The position numbers and the translations under genes are program-made. A stretch of 64,000 nt of DNA from [Actinomadura] parvosata subsp. kistnae (lineage in GTDB: Bacteria; Actinomycetota; Actinomycetes; Streptosporangiales; Streptosporangiaceae): the NCBI RefSeq assembly GCF_900323885.1, contig NZ_OOHJ01000022.1, positions 1,054,001 through 1,118,000 of the forward strand. Direction: 5' to 3'. The notes beneath the pieces are model-generated. The model had not been told where the DNA came from. It ran no database searches and worked only from the letters and a program-made list of their open reading frames with translations. This document shows, one piece after another, positions 25,292 through 34,101 of the stretch; position 1 is the stretch's first letter, and each line of letters opens with the position of its first letter.

Positions 25292-26245
25292 ATGAGCGAA
25301 CTGCCGGTGATCGACATCGCCCCGCTGCTCCAGGCGGAGGCGGCGGACCCAGGCAAGCGGGCCGTCGCCGACGCCATCGGCGCCGCCTGCCGGGAGCACG
25401 GCTTCTTCTACGTCTCGGGCCACGGCGTGCCGCCCGCGCTCATCGAGCGGCTGGACGCGGCGAGCCGGCGCTTCTTCGCGCTGCCCGAGCCCGTCAAGGA
25501 CGAGATCTCGATGGCACGCGGCGGCCGGGCCTGGCGGGGCTTCTTCCCCGTCGGCGGCGAGCTGACCTCAGGGCGGCCCGACCTGAAGGAGGGCATCTAC
25601 TTCGGCGCCGAGCAGCCGCCGGGCGACCTGCCCCTGCACGGGCCGAACCTGTTCCCGGCCCAGGTGCCGGAGCTGCGGGAGGCGGTTCTGGAGTACCTTC
25701 CCGCGATGACGCGGGTCGGGCAGGCGGTGATGAGCGGCATCGCGCTGAGCCTGGGGCTGGCGGAGGACTACTTCCGGACGGGATACACGGCCGATCCCAC
25801 CATCCTTTTCCGGATATTTCACTATCCGCCGGGGCCCGCCGACGACCCCGACACCTGGGGTGTCGGCGAGCACACCGACTACGGGCTGTTGACGCTGCTC
25901 CTCCAGGACGGCAACGGCGGCCTCCAGGTCCGTACGGCCACCGGCTGGATCGAGGCGCCCCCGGTGCCGGGCACGTTCGTGTGCAACATCGGCGACATGC
26001 TCGACAAGCTCACCGGCGGCCGCTACCGCTCGACCCCGCACCGCGTCCGCAACCGCAGCGGCAACGAGCGCCTCAGCTTCCCGTTCTTCTTCGACCCCGG
26101 CTGGGACAGCGAGGTGCCGCCCCTTCCCTACGCCGGAGGGCAGCGGTGGGACGGCCAGGTGGACTTCACCGGCACCTACGGCGAGTACCTGCTGTCGAAG
26201 GTGTCCAAGGTCTTCCCGCACCTGTTCGAGCAGCAGCAGCTCTAG
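25292..26245 (+). CDS. 2-oxoglutarate/Fe(II) oxygenase, isopenicillin N synthase family
   Basis: 317 residues. The DIOX N-terminal segment (VIDIAPLLQ, REHGFFYVSGHGVP) is followed by the Fe(II)-binding triad His194, Asp196 (EHTDYG) and His250 (STPHRV), and the 2OG-binding Arg260/Ser262 (RLSFP). The family performs hydroxylation or ring chemistry on many small molecules, and a specific substrate cannot be read. ATG at 25292 is 38 nt after the GH16 stop. It ends tail-to-tail with the GH1-LacI gene, overlapping by 4 nt. Confidence 0.88.
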   Translation: MSELPVIDIAPLLQAEAADPGKRAVADAIGAACREHGFFYVSGHGVPPALIERLDAASRRFFALPEPVKDEISMARGGRAWRGFFPVGGELTSGRPDLKEGIYFGAEQPPGDLPLHGPNLFPAQVPELREAVLEYLPAMTRVGQAVMSGIALSLGLAEDYFRTGYTADPTILFRIFHYPPGPADDPDTWGVGEHTDYGLLTLLLQDGNGGLQVRTATGWIEAPPVPGTFVCNIGDMLDKLTGGRYRSTPHRVRNRSGNERLSFPFFFDPGWDSEVPPLPYAGGQRWDGQVDFTGTYGEYLLSKVSKVFPHLFEQQQL

Positions 26246-28593
26246 GCCGACTCCCGGACGACGAGCCGGGTGGGCAGCACCACGGACGTCGTGTGGCGGC
26301 CCTCCAGCCGCGACAGCAGCAGCCGGGCCAGCGCCAGCGCCTGGTCGGCGACCGGGACGCGGACGGTGGTGAGCGCGGGCGTGGTGGCCGAGGCGGCGTC
26401 CACGTCGTCGAAGCCGACCACCGCCAGGTCGTCGGGCACCCGCCGGCCCAGCTCGCGGGCCGCCTGGAGGGCGCCGATGGCGAGCTGGTCGGTGGCGGCG
26501 AAGACGGCGTCGAGCGACGGCGCCTCGGTGAGCAGCCGCCGGGTGGCGGCGGCGCCCTCCGCGCGGGTGAGGTCGCCGGCCGGGGCCAGGTGCGGGGTCA
26601 GGCCCGCGCGCTGCAGCGCCGTCCGGTGCCCGGCCAGCCGGTCCTGGACGGTGACCAGGTCCGTGGGGCCGCAGACCATGCCGATGCGGCGGCGCCCCCG
26701 GGCGAGCAGGTGCTCGGTGGCCGCCACGGCGCCGCCGGCGTTGTCCACGTCCACGTACGGGACGAGCGAGGCGATCGGCGGCTTGCCCAGCAGCACGAGC
26801 GGCACGCCGGTGCGGGACAGGCGCTCGGCCAGGGTGTCGCCCCGGTCGGGCGGCAGCAGCACGACGCCGTCGGCGAGCCGGGCCTCGACGTGCGCGGCGA
26901 TGCGGCGGTGGCTCTCGGCGGTGTCGGCGAGCATGAGCGTGATCTGCTTGCCGGCACCCTCCAGGAGGCTGGTGACGTACTGGACGACGGCGGAGGTGAG
27001 CGCGTCCGCGCCCTGCCGGGGGACGGACAGGACGAGGGCGACGGCGTTGGTGCGGCGGGTGACGAGGCTGCGGGCGGCCAGGTTGGGCACGTAGCCGAGC
27101 TCGTTGACGGCGCGCATCACGGCGGTGCGGACCTCGGGGCTGACCGACGACTCGCCGTTGACGACGCGGGAGACCGTCGCCCTGGACACGCCGGCGCGGG
27201 CGGCCACCGTCTCCAGGGTGGGGCGGCGCGGCCGGGTCTCGGCGAGCCCGTTGCGGCGGATGACGTCGCGGTACCACAGGGCGCTGTCCTTCATGCGCCG
27301 CCGCTGGGTGGCGAAGTCGACGTGCACGAGGCCGAACTTGCGCTGGTAGCCGTCGGACCATTCGAGATTGTCGAGCAGCGTCCAGACGAGATATCCGCGC
27401 ACGCGGGCGCCGTCGTCGATGGCGGCGCGCAGGGCACGCAGATGTTCCTCGATGAAGCTGATGCGCTCGACGTCGTGAATGCCGTCGCCGGTCACCACGT
27501 CGACGAAATCGGCGCCGTTCTCGGTGACCATCAGATCGAGGCCGGGATATTCGCGGGAAATGCGGCCGAGAAGCAGGGAAAGGCAGTTGGGGACGATCGG
27601 CCAGCCCATGGCGGTGACCGCCGTGGGAATGGTGCAGAACAGAATGCCCTCGCTGCCGGGATAGGCGGGGTCGGCGGGCTCGCTGGGCTGCGCCTGGACG
27701 ACGAGCGGGGTGTAGTAGTTGACGCCGAGCAGGTCGAGCGGCTGCGCGATGGTCTCCAGGTCGCCCTCGCGGACGTGGCCGAGGCCGGCGTGCCGATCGA
27801 TGACGGGCAGCAGTTCCGCCGGGTACGCGCCGCGCAGCGCCGGCTCCAGGAACTGCCGGTTGGCCAGGGCGTCGATCCGGGCCACGGCCGCCGCGTCCTC
27901 CTCCGACAGCTCCCTGCCGAAGTCGCTGACCTGGGCGGGCGTCATGACGGGCGCGATGTTGAGCACGAGGCCGACCTTCTCGGCCCCGGCCGCGCGCAGC
28001 GCCTGGACGGCCAGGCCGTGGCCGAGCAGCATGTGGTGGGCGGCGCGGAAGGCGTCGGCGGCCGACTTGCGGCCGGGGGCGTGCACGCCGGAGCCGTAGC
28101 CGAGGAAGGCCGCCACCCACGGCTCGTTCAGCGTGAACCAGGTGTCCACCCGGTCGCCGATCCGGTCGTGGACGGCGGCGGCGTACTCGGCGAAGCGCTC
28201 GGCGGTGTCGCGGGCCGGCCAGCCGCCGCGATCCTCCAGCGCCTGCGGCAGGTCCCAGTGGTAGAGGGTGGCGTAGGGGGTGATGCCGGCGGCGGTCACC
28301 TCGTCGAGCAGCCGGTCGTAGAAGTCGAGGCCGGCCGCGTTCGGCTTGCCGCGCCCTTCCGGGAAGACGCGCGCCCAGCTCACCGAGAACCGGTAGGCGG
28401 CCATTCCCAGCTCTTTCATCAGCCGCACGTCGTCGGGATACCGGTGGTAGTGGTCGCACGCCTCCGCCCGGTCCGCGGAAAAGGTGTCCCAAATGGACGG
28501 CAGGCGGCCGTCGGCGGCGGTGGCCCCCTCGATCTGGTAAGCCGACGTCGAAACTCCCCACACGAAGTCTTCGGGGAAGCTCGTGATGCTCAT
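26242..28593 (-). CDS. GH1 beta-glucosidase fused to a LacI-family repressor
   Basis: A single uninterrupted 783-residue frame. Residues 1-450 are a complete glycoside hydrolase family 1 enzyme: FVWGVSTSAYQIEGA, acid/base Glu157 in FTLNEPW, nucleophile Glu358 in VTENGAD, and the end segment RKFGLVHVDF. After only about six linker residues, residues 457-783 form a complete LacI regulator: HTH TLETVAARAGVSRATVSRVVN and hinge NLAARSLVTRRTNAVAL, then the periplasmic-binding-like sensor to the C-terminus. No start codon with an RBS is evident at the junction (about 27243); an ATG at residue 434 exists but would lie inside the GH1 fold. It may sense and hydrolyse the same cello- or laminari-oligosaccharides. 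Confidence 0.9.
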   Translation of the reverse strand: MSITSFPEDFVWGVSTSAYQIEGATAADGRLPSIWDTFSADRAEACDHYHRYPDDVRLMKELGMAAYRFSVSWARVFPEGRGKPNAAGLDFYDRLLDEVTAAGITPYATLYHWDLPQALEDRGGWPARDTAERFAEYAAAVHDRIGDRVDTWFTLNEPWVAAFLGYGSGVHAPGRKSAADAFRAAHHMLLGHGLAVQALRAAGAEKVGLVLNIAPVMTPAQVSDFGRELSEEDAAAVARIDALANRQFLEPALRGAYPAELLPVIDRHAGLGHVREGDLETIAQPLDLLGVNYYTPLVVQAQPSEPADPAYPGSEGILFCTIPTAVTAMGWPIVPNCLSLLLGRISREYPGLDLMVTENGADFVDVVTGDGIHDVERISFIEEHLRALRAAIDDGARVRGYLVWTLLDNLEWSDGYQRKFGLVHVDFATQRRRMKDSALWYRDVIRRNGLAETRPRRPTLETVAARAGVSRATVSRVVNGESSVSPEVRTAVMRAVNELGYVPNLAARSLVTRRTNAVALVLSVPRQGADALTSAVVQYVTSLLEGAGKQITLMLADTAESHRRIAAHVEARLADGVVLLPPDRGDTLAERLSRTGVPLVLLGKPPIASLVPYVDVDNAGGAVAATEHLLARGRRRIGMVCGPTDLVTVQDRLAGHRTALQRAGLTPHLAPAGDLTRAEGAAATRRLLTEAPSLDAVFAATDQLAIGALQAARELGRRVPDDLAVVGFDDVDAASATTPALTTVRVPVADQALALARLLLSRLEGRHTTSVVLPTRLVVRESA

Positions 28594-28685
28594 GCTGGCG
28601 GATGCCTTTCGGTCACGATTGTCGCGCCCAGTCTCCCGCGCGCCACTCGTCGCGCGCCAGCCTGGCCAGGCTGTATACAGAGCGC

Positions 28686-29171
28686 GTGGAACTGGACCGG
28701 CTCGATCGTGACATCATCGCGGCTCTCGTGGACGACGCGCGCCAGACCTATGCCGACATCGGGCAGCAGGTGGGGCTGAGCGCGTCGGCGGTGAAACGGC
28801 GGGTCGACCGGCTGCGCGAGACGGGGGCGATCACGGGGTTCAGCGCGCGGGTGTCGCCGCAGGCGCTCGGCTGGACGACCGAGGCCTACGTCGAGCTGTT
28901 CTGCCAGGGCAAGACGAAGCCGTCGGACATCGCGCTGGCCGTAGCCAGGTTCCCCGAAGTGGTGGCGGCGGCCACGATCACGGGCGAGGCGGACGCGCTC
29001 CTGCACATCAGGGCGACGGACGTGCGGCACGTGGAGCGGGTGATCGAGCGCATCGCGGCGATGGCGTTCGTGGTGCGGACGAAGAGCTCCATCGTGCTGT
29101 CGAGGCTCGTCGACACACCGCCGGGCGCGGCCGTGGCGCAGCCGCGCAACGAATCCACCGCTTCGGGCTGA
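28686..29171 (+). CDS. Lrp/AsnC-family regulator
   Basis: 161 residues. The AsnC helix-turn-helix is LDRLDRDIIAALVDDARQTY with recognition helix LSASAVKRRVDRLRETGAI; the RAM ligand domain follows (VVAAATITGEADALLHIRATD). GTG at 28686 is chosen because family similarity starts there and because TATACA at 28674-28679 is a plausible -10 that would start a leaderless mRNA at that codon. The small palindrome GCCTGGCCAGGC lies just upstream of it. It is adjacent to arginine/ornithine catabolic genes, and M. tuberculosis has a similar AsnC-DDAH-like-rocD neighbourhood, so it probably controls them. Confidence 0.88.
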   Translation: MELDRLDRDIIAALVDDARQTYADIGQQVGLSASAVKRRVDRLRETGAITGFSARVSPQALGWTTEAYVELFCQGKTKPSDIALAVARFPEVVAAATITGEADALLHIRATDVRHVERVIERIAAMAFVVRTKSSIVLSRLVDTPPGAAVAQPRNESTASG

Positions 29172-29297
29172 GAGACGCAACAGACCCGCGCGAACACGCA
29201 ATGTCAACCCCTGGCCTGCGCAAACACCGATTCCTAGGCTGTCCTCATCCCCTGCGATGAGGGGGTTTTCCCTGCTTGAGAGCCGATGGAGTGCTGC

Positions 29298-30095
29298 ATG
29301 CCCAAACACTTCCTCATGTGCCGTCCTGAGTACTTCACGGTCGAGTACGCGATCAACCCGTGGATGCATCCCGAGGCCGGCGCGGACCGCGACGTGGCGG
29401 TCCGGCAGTGGGAGGGCCTGAAGGCGGCGTACGAGGAGCTCGGCCACGAGGTCAGCCTGATCGACCCGATCGAGGGGCTGCCCGACATGGTCTTCGCCGC
29501 GAACGGCGCCCTGGTCGTGGGCGGCCGGGCCTACGGCGCCCGCTTCGCCTACCCGCAGCGCGGCCCCGAGGGCCCCGCCTACCTGCGCTGGTTCGCCGAG
29601 CGCGGCTACCCGACGCTGGAGCCGGCGCACGTGAACGAGGGCGAGGGCGACTTCCTCACGCTCGACGACGTCATCCTGGCCGGCACCGGCTTCCGCACGG
29701 ACGTGGTCGCCCACCAGGAGGCGCAGGAGTACCTGGGCCGCCCGGTGATCTCGCTGACGCTGGTGGACCCGCGCTTCTACCACCTGGACACGGCGCTGTT
29801 CCCGCTCGACGGGCGCAACGTCGCCTACTACCCGGACGCGTTCTCGCCGGGCAGCCTCGCGGTGCTGCGCCGCATGTTCCCCGACGCGGTGATCGCGAGC
29901 GCGCGCGACGCCGAGGTGCTGGGGCTCAACGCGGTCAGCGACGGCAAGAACGTGGTCATCAACGCCGAAGCGTCCGATCTGCAGTTGGAGCTCAAGCGCC
30001 GGGGGTACGAGGTGATCCCGGTCGACCTGTCGGAGCTGCGTAAGGCGGGCGGCGGGCCGAAGTGCTGCACACTGGAGATCAGGGGGGAGAACTGA
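29298..30095 (+). CDS. arginine dihydrolase/DDAH-family amidinohydrolase
   Basis: 265 residues of the guanidine-modifying (amidinotransferase-fold) superfamily, with the catalytic His in FYHLDTALFPL and the catalytic Cys in GGGPKCCTLEI. Two features stand out: INPWM at 20-24, and Asn69 in PDMVFAANGAL where arginine deiminases and DDAHs carry an Asp. From memory, both are marks of ArgZ/AgrE-type arginine dihydrolases, which convert arginine directly to ornithine, CO2 and two ammonia. The following gene is ornithine aminotransferase, which would use that ornithine. The ATG at 29298 has GGAG at 29288; the ATG at 29286 is an alternative. The usual automatic label would be dimethylargininase. Confidence 0.75.
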   Translation: MPKHFLMCRPEYFTVEYAINPWMHPEAGADRDVAVRQWEGLKAAYEELGHEVSLIDPIEGLPDMVFAANGALVVGGRAYGARFAYPQRGPEGPAYLRWFAERGYPTLEPAHVNEGEGDFLTLDDVILAGTGFRTDVVAHQEAQEYLGRPVISLTLVDPRFYHLDTALFPLDGRNVAYYPDAFSPGSLAVLRRMFPDAVIASARDAEVLGLNAVSDGKNVVINAEASDLQLELKRRGYEVIPVDLSELRKAGGGPKCCTLEIRGEN

Positions 30096-30097
30096 TC

Positions 30098-31312
30098 ATG
30101 ACCACCAGCGCAGAGCTGATCGAAGTGAGCGAGCGCCGCAGCGCGCACAACTACCATCCACTGCCGGTGGTGATCCACGAGGCGCACGGCGCCTGGGTCA
30201 CCGACGTCGACGGCAAGCGGTATCTGGACTGCCTGTCCGGCTACTCCTCGCTCAACTTCGGCCACGGCCATCCGAAGATCATCGAAGCGGCGAAGGAGCA
30301 GCTCGAACGCCTCACGCTGACCAGCCGCGCCTTCTACCACGACCAGTTCGCGCAGTTCTGCACCGGGCTCGGCGACCTGACGGGCAAGGACATGATCCTG
30401 CCCATGAACACCGGCGCCGAGGCCGTCGAGACCGCCATCAAGGTGGCGCGCAAGTGGGGCTACGAGGTCAAGGGCGTCGAGCCCGACCAGGCCACCATCA
30501 TCGTGATGGAGGGCAACTTCCACGGCCGCACCACCACGATCGTGAGCTTCTCCACCGATCCGGACGCGCACGACAACTTCGGCCCGTACACGCCCGGCTT
30601 CCGCGTCGTCCCCTACGCCTCGATCGAGGCGGTGCGGGCGGCCGTCGACGCGAACACGGTGGCGGTGCTGGTCGAGCCGATCCAGGGCGAGGCCGGGGTG
30701 CTGGTGCCGCCCGACGGGTACCTGAGCGAGCTGCGGGAGCTGTGCACGTCCGAGGGCATCCTGATGATCGCCGACGAGGTGCAGTCGGGGCTCGGGCGCA
30801 CGGGGCAGACGTTCGCGTGCGACCACGAAGGGGTCGTGCCCGACATCTACGTGCTGGGCAAGGCGCTGGGCGGCGGGGTCGTCCCGGTCTCGGCCATCGC
30901 CGCCGACCGCGACGTGCTCGGGATCATCCACCCGGGGCAGCACGGCTCCACGTTCGGCGGGAACCCGCTGGCCTGCGCGGTCGCGAACGCCGTGATCGAG
31001 ATCCTCAACACCGGCGAGTTCCAGGCGCGGGCCGCGAAGCTCGGCGAGGTCCTGCACGGGCGCCTGCGCGAGCTGATCGGGCAGGGCGTGCTGGAGGTGC
31101 GCGGGCGCGGGCTGTGGGCGGGCGTGGACATCGACCCGTCGATCGGCACGGGGCGGGAGGTGTCGAAGGCGCTGATGAAGCGCGGCGTGCTGGCCAAGGA
31201 CACGCACGGGTCGACGATCCGGCTGGCGCCGCCGATCGTGGTCTCCGAGGAGGACCTCCTCTGGGCGATCAACCAGCTCGCCGACGCCATCTACGAGCTC
31301 AAAACCTCTTAG
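30098..31312 (+). CDS. rocD: ornithine-oxo-acid transaminase
   Basis: 404 residues, PLP fold type I class III aminotransferase. Markers: LDCLSGYSSLNFGHGHPKI, PMNTGAEAVETAIKVARKWG, ADEVQSGLGRTG and the PLP lysine Lys255 in VLGKALGGG. It converts ornithine and 2-oxoglutarate to glutamate semialdehyde and glutamate. It starts 2 nt after the dihydrolase stop behind a strong GGGGGGAGA RBS. The ATG at 30098 fits the family start. Confidence 0.95.
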   Translation: MTTSAELIEVSERRSAHNYHPLPVVIHEAHGAWVTDVDGKRYLDCLSGYSSLNFGHGHPKIIEAAKEQLERLTLTSRAFYHDQFAQFCTGLGDLTGKDMILPMNTGAEAVETAIKVARKWGYEVKGVEPDQATIIVMEGNFHGRTTTIVSFSTDPDAHDNFGPYTPGFRVVPYASIEAVRAAVDANTVAVLVEPIQGEAGVLVPPDGYLSELRELCTSEGILMIADEVQSGLGRTGQTFACDHEGVVPDIYVLGKALGGGVVPVSAIAADRDVLGIIHPGQHGSTFGGNPLACAVANAVIEILNTGEFQARAAKLGEVLHGRLRELIGQGVLEVRGRGLWAGVDIDPSIGTGREVSKALMKRGVLAKDTHGSTIRLAPPIVVSEEDLLWAINQLADAIYELKTS

Positions 31313-31330
31313 TTCTACGGCAGAGCCGAC

Positions 31331-31363
31331 CAGGGCCCACCCACCGCACGTGGCTGGGCCCTG
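31331..31363. terminator. bidirectional terminator between rocD and the CU044_5270 gene
   Basis: CAGGGCCCA, 15-nt loop, TGGGCCCTG: a perfect 9-bp stem between two convergent genes, without a long T-tract. Confidence 0.75.
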
Positions 31364-31432
31364 TCCAGGGAGACGCTCCTCCGGTTCACGTGGCCGGGCG
31401 CCGTAACGGCGCTCACTCGACCATCCGCGTGG

Positions 31433-32731
31433 TCAACGCGTGGCCACCGGCGAGGGGCCTTCCGTCGGCCGGTCCGCGGCACGCGTCTCGGGCACCGCCG
31501 AAGGGGCCGTCTCCTTGGGCACCGGCGACGCGCTCTCGCCCGGCTTGGCCGGCGGCGCGCTCTCCGCAGGCGACGCCACGGGCGAGGCGCTCTCCGTCGG
31601 CACGGCGGCCGGCGCGCTTTCCGTCGGCGCGGCCGGCGATGCCACCGGCGCGGCGCTCTCCGTCGGCACGGCGGACGGGGGCATCGGGGCGAGGCTTTCC
31701 AAGGGCTGGGGCTGGGTGCAGGTCACGTCGCCCTCCGTGCTCGCCTCCACGTCCGGCAGCCGGTCCACCACCGCGACACCGAGCTGCGCCGTCCACGCCA
31801 GCACGCTGCCCTCGGGCGCCTTCGCCTCGGCCGCGTCCACGACCACCTGCCGCTCCCCCATGTAGAGGTAGGTCGCGGGGTCGAAGATGAGCTGGGTGCG
31901 CACTCCCCCGTGGTCGAGGCGTTGCAGCGCCGTCCCGGCGCGCCCGGCGGAGTCCTTCACTCCGTCGGCCGTCTCCACCCCGGGGATGCCCTTGATCGCC
32001 TCGAACAGCGCCTCCCGCTGCGCCCGGGGCAGGTACGTCTCCAGGAGCAGGTCGCGCCCCTGCCCGAACGCCTCCACGTCCCGGTCGGCGGCCTTGCCCG
32101 CCTCCTGCGGGCGGGCGCTGAGCCGGTAGAGCCGCTCGCGCAGGGCGGCGGCGTCGGTGGGCAGGGTGCTGAGGTAGGCGTAGTCGGTGCGGCGCTCGCC
32201 GAACTTCTCGGGGCAGGACGGCAGCCCCATGTAGGAGGGGCCGTCCAGCGGCGCCTTCGCCTCCTCGGGCAGCGCCTCGCCAGGCCAGGGCCGGGGTTCG
32301 AGGCTCTCGGACATCAGCAGGCCGTTCGCGCTGCCGTCCGTCGACTGCCAGATCTTGCGGTGCGTCCGGTACAGGTACCGCGTCTCCTTGCCGTCGGCGA
32401 AGGACTGGGAGGTGTACATCGTCTCGGACTCGACCACGATGAACTGGCCGGGCCGCGGATTCAGCTCGCCCTTCGGCATCTCGACGGCCTGGACGACCGA
32501 GGTGGCGGGGCCGCCGGGGCCCTGGTTCGACAGGGCGACGGCGACGCCCCCGACGAGCACGACCGTCACCCCGAACGCGGCGGCGGCCTGCCAGCCCAGC
32601 CGCGGCAGGCGAAAGCGGCGCCCGTGCCGCGCCTCCGCCAGCAGCCGCTCACGGGCCCGCGCCCTGGCCTCGGCCCCGTACGGCGGCACGTCCGGGCGTC
32701 CCTCTGCGAACTCGCGAATCTCGTCATCCAT
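31433..32731 (-). CDS. CU044_5270 family membrane protein
   Basis: 432 residues. A short cytosolic N-terminus (DDEIREFAEGRPDVPPYG) precedes one membrane helix (AAAFGVTVVLVGGVAVAL), then an extracellular domain with ETMYTSQSFADGKETRYLYRT and LYRLSARP, typical of the CU044_5270 family that lies beside ECF sigma factor genes. The start overlaps the sigma factor gene by 8 nt, so the two are translationally coupled and it may act as an anti-sigma-like partner. The C-terminal 75 residues are Ser/Ala/Pro/Glu/Thr repeats (PTESAAPVASPA and similar), probably wall-spanning. Confidence 0.85.
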   Translation of the reverse strand: MDDEIREFAEGRPDVPPYGAEARARARERLLAEARHGRRFRLPRLGWQAAAAFGVTVVLVGGVAVALSNQGPGGPATSVVQAVEMPKGELNPRPGQFIVVESETMYTSQSFADGKETRYLYRTHRKIWQSTDGSANGLLMSESLEPRPWPGEALPEEAKAPLDGPSYMGLPSCPEKFGERRTDYAYLSTLPTDAAALRERLYRLSARPQEAGKAADRDVEAFGQGRDLLLETYLPRAQREALFEAIKGIPGVETADGVKDSAGRAGTALQRLDHGGVRTQLIFDPATYLYMGERQVVVDAAEAKAPEGSVLAWTAQLGVAVVDRLPDVEASTEGDVTCTQPQPLESLAPMPPSAVPTESAAPVASPAAPTESAPAAVPTESASPVASPAESAPPAKPGESASPVPKETAPSAVPETRAADRPTEGPSPVATR

Positions 32732-33317
32732 GCTGGGGCTCCTCTGCGAAGGGGTCGGTGCCGCCGAGCGCCCTGCGTACCTTGACGCGGAGCCGGTGCA
32801 GCCTGGACCGGACGGTGCCGACGGGCACGCCGAGGGCGAGCGCCGCCTCCTCATAGGTCAGGTCCGCCCAGGCCAGCAGGAGCAGCAGGTCGCGCTCCGC
32901 CGCGCTGAGCCGGGTCAGCGCCCTGGCCAGGCGGGGCTGGAGCTGCTCGGCGGTGACCCGGTCGGCGCTGCGCTCGTCGAACGTGCCGGGGCGCTCGGTG
33001 CTCACCCTGGCCATCGCCGCGGTGCGGCGCCGCTCGGCCCTGCGGTGCTGGGCGACGACCTTGGTCGCGATCCCGTAGAGCCAGGGGCGAGCGTCGGGCC
33101 AGGCGCCGTCGTAGCGGGCCCGGCCGCGGAAGGCGACCAGGAACACCTCGCCGGTCACGTCGTCGGCCAGCTCGCCGCCGAGGCGGCGCGCCGCGTACCT
33201 GTGGATCTCGTCGGCGTGCCGGTCGAACAGCGCCGCGAAGCTCTCGGGGTCGCCGACCGAGCGGCCGATCAGCGTCGCGTCGTCGAGCGTCTCAGGCACA
33301 TCCTGAACTCCCACCAC
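32724..33317 (-). CDS. ECF-type RNA polymerase sigma factor
   Basis: 197 residues. Region 2 covers ESFAALFDRHADEIHRYAAR and DVTGEVFLVAFRGRARYDG, with WLYGIATKVVAQHRR; region 4 has LLLLAWADLTYEEAALALGV then PVGTVRSRLHRLR. The partner immediately downstream is a single-pass membrane protein of the CU044_5270 family, so the sigma factor likely responds to an envelope signal. Its own promoter is not evident. Confidence 0.92.
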   Translation of the reverse strand: MVGVQDVPETLDDATLIGRSVGDPESFAALFDRHADEIHRYAARRLGGELADDVTGEVFLVAFRGRARYDGAWPDARPWLYGIATKVVAQHRRAERRRTAAMARVSTERPGTFDERSADRVTAEQLQPRLARALTRLSAAERDLLLLLAWADLTYEEAALALGVPVGTVRSRLHRLRVKVRRALGGTDPFAEEPQHG

Positions 33318-33379
33318 TTAGCCGGTCCTCTCTTGTGCGGTCACCCTGTTGTTGGCCGCACGTCGGAGGACGGTTCCCA

Positions 33380-34096
33380 TTATTTCGGCAGCCGCCAGAC
33401 CTGCATCCCCTCGGGAGCCTCGTCCGGCTCGAACCCGGCCGCCTTCAGCTCCGCCGCCAGCACGTCCCCGGCGGGCCAGTGTGCGGTGGAGACCACCTCG
33501 TCCTCGCTGATCACCACGCCGCGCTGCCTGATCCGGTAGCGGAAGCGCGAGACGACCCGCTCCCCCTCGGCCGCCACCACCTGCCCGGCCACCTCGTACG
33601 TGTGCCTGCCGACCTGGTAGGACCCCATGACGTGGAGCTCGCCCGGCTCGGCGGGCGCCCGGTCGCGCCAGTTGAACAGCAGCCGCCCGCCCGGCGCGAG
33701 CTGCCGGCCCAGCACCCGCCACAGCTCGGCCCGCTGGGGGGCGGCGAAGCTCTGCAGCACCGAGATCATCACGACGGCCTCGACCGGCTCGTCCACCTCG
33801 GCGTCCAGCGCCCCGCACGGCAGCACGGTCACCCGGCGCAGCAGCGCGGGGTCGGTGGCCAGGCGGGAGACCAGCACCGAGCGCATGCCGAGCGACGGCT
33901 CCAGGGCGTAGACCTCGCCGGGGATGGTGCGGGCGATCAGCTCGGTGATCAGGCCGGTGCCGGCGCCGATCTCGGCGACGGCGCCCCGCACGTCCGCGAG
34001 CAGCGGGGGCAGCAGCTCGCGGATCGCGGGCACGTGGCCGTCCTCGTGGAAGAGGTCGTAGAAGGGAACGGCCGGTGCGTAGGTGTCCTCGTGCAT
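33380..34096 (-). CDS. class I SAM-dependent methyltransferase
   Basis: 238 residues with motif I VAEIGAGTGLITELIA, the acidic post-I region VYALEPSLGMR and VVMISVLQSF in the motif IV position. The C-terminal part (GSYQVGRHTYEVAGQVV) is an unassigned beta-rich region found in small-molecule methyltransferases. ATG at 34096 is 5 nt after the stop of the PhoD-like gene, so the two are in one operon. Substrate unknown. Confidence 0.85.
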   Translation of the reverse strand: MHEDTYAPAVPFYDLFHEDGHVPAIRELLPPLLADVRGAVAEIGAGTGLITELIARTIPGEVYALEPSLGMRSVLVSRLATDPALLRRVTVLPCGALDAEVDEPVEAVVMISVLQSFAAPQRAELWRVLGRQLAPGGRLLFNWRDRAPAEPGELHVMGSYQVGRHTYEVAGQVVAAEGERVVSRFRYRIRQRGVVISEDEVVSTAHWPAGDVLAAELKAAGFEPDEAPEGMQVWRLPK

Positions 34097-34101
34097 GCCG
34101 A

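Noticed and set aside
25568..28561. Very long minus-strand open frame overlapping the oxygenase and GH1-LacI genes
   Set aside because: It reads as Arg/Pro/Gly-rich nonsense in a shifted frame; the true GH1-LacI frame is on the same strand with full motifs.
25981..28779. Plus-strand open frame across the GH1-LacI gene
   Set aside because: Gly/Ala/Asp/Val-rich antisense shadow with no recognisable domain.
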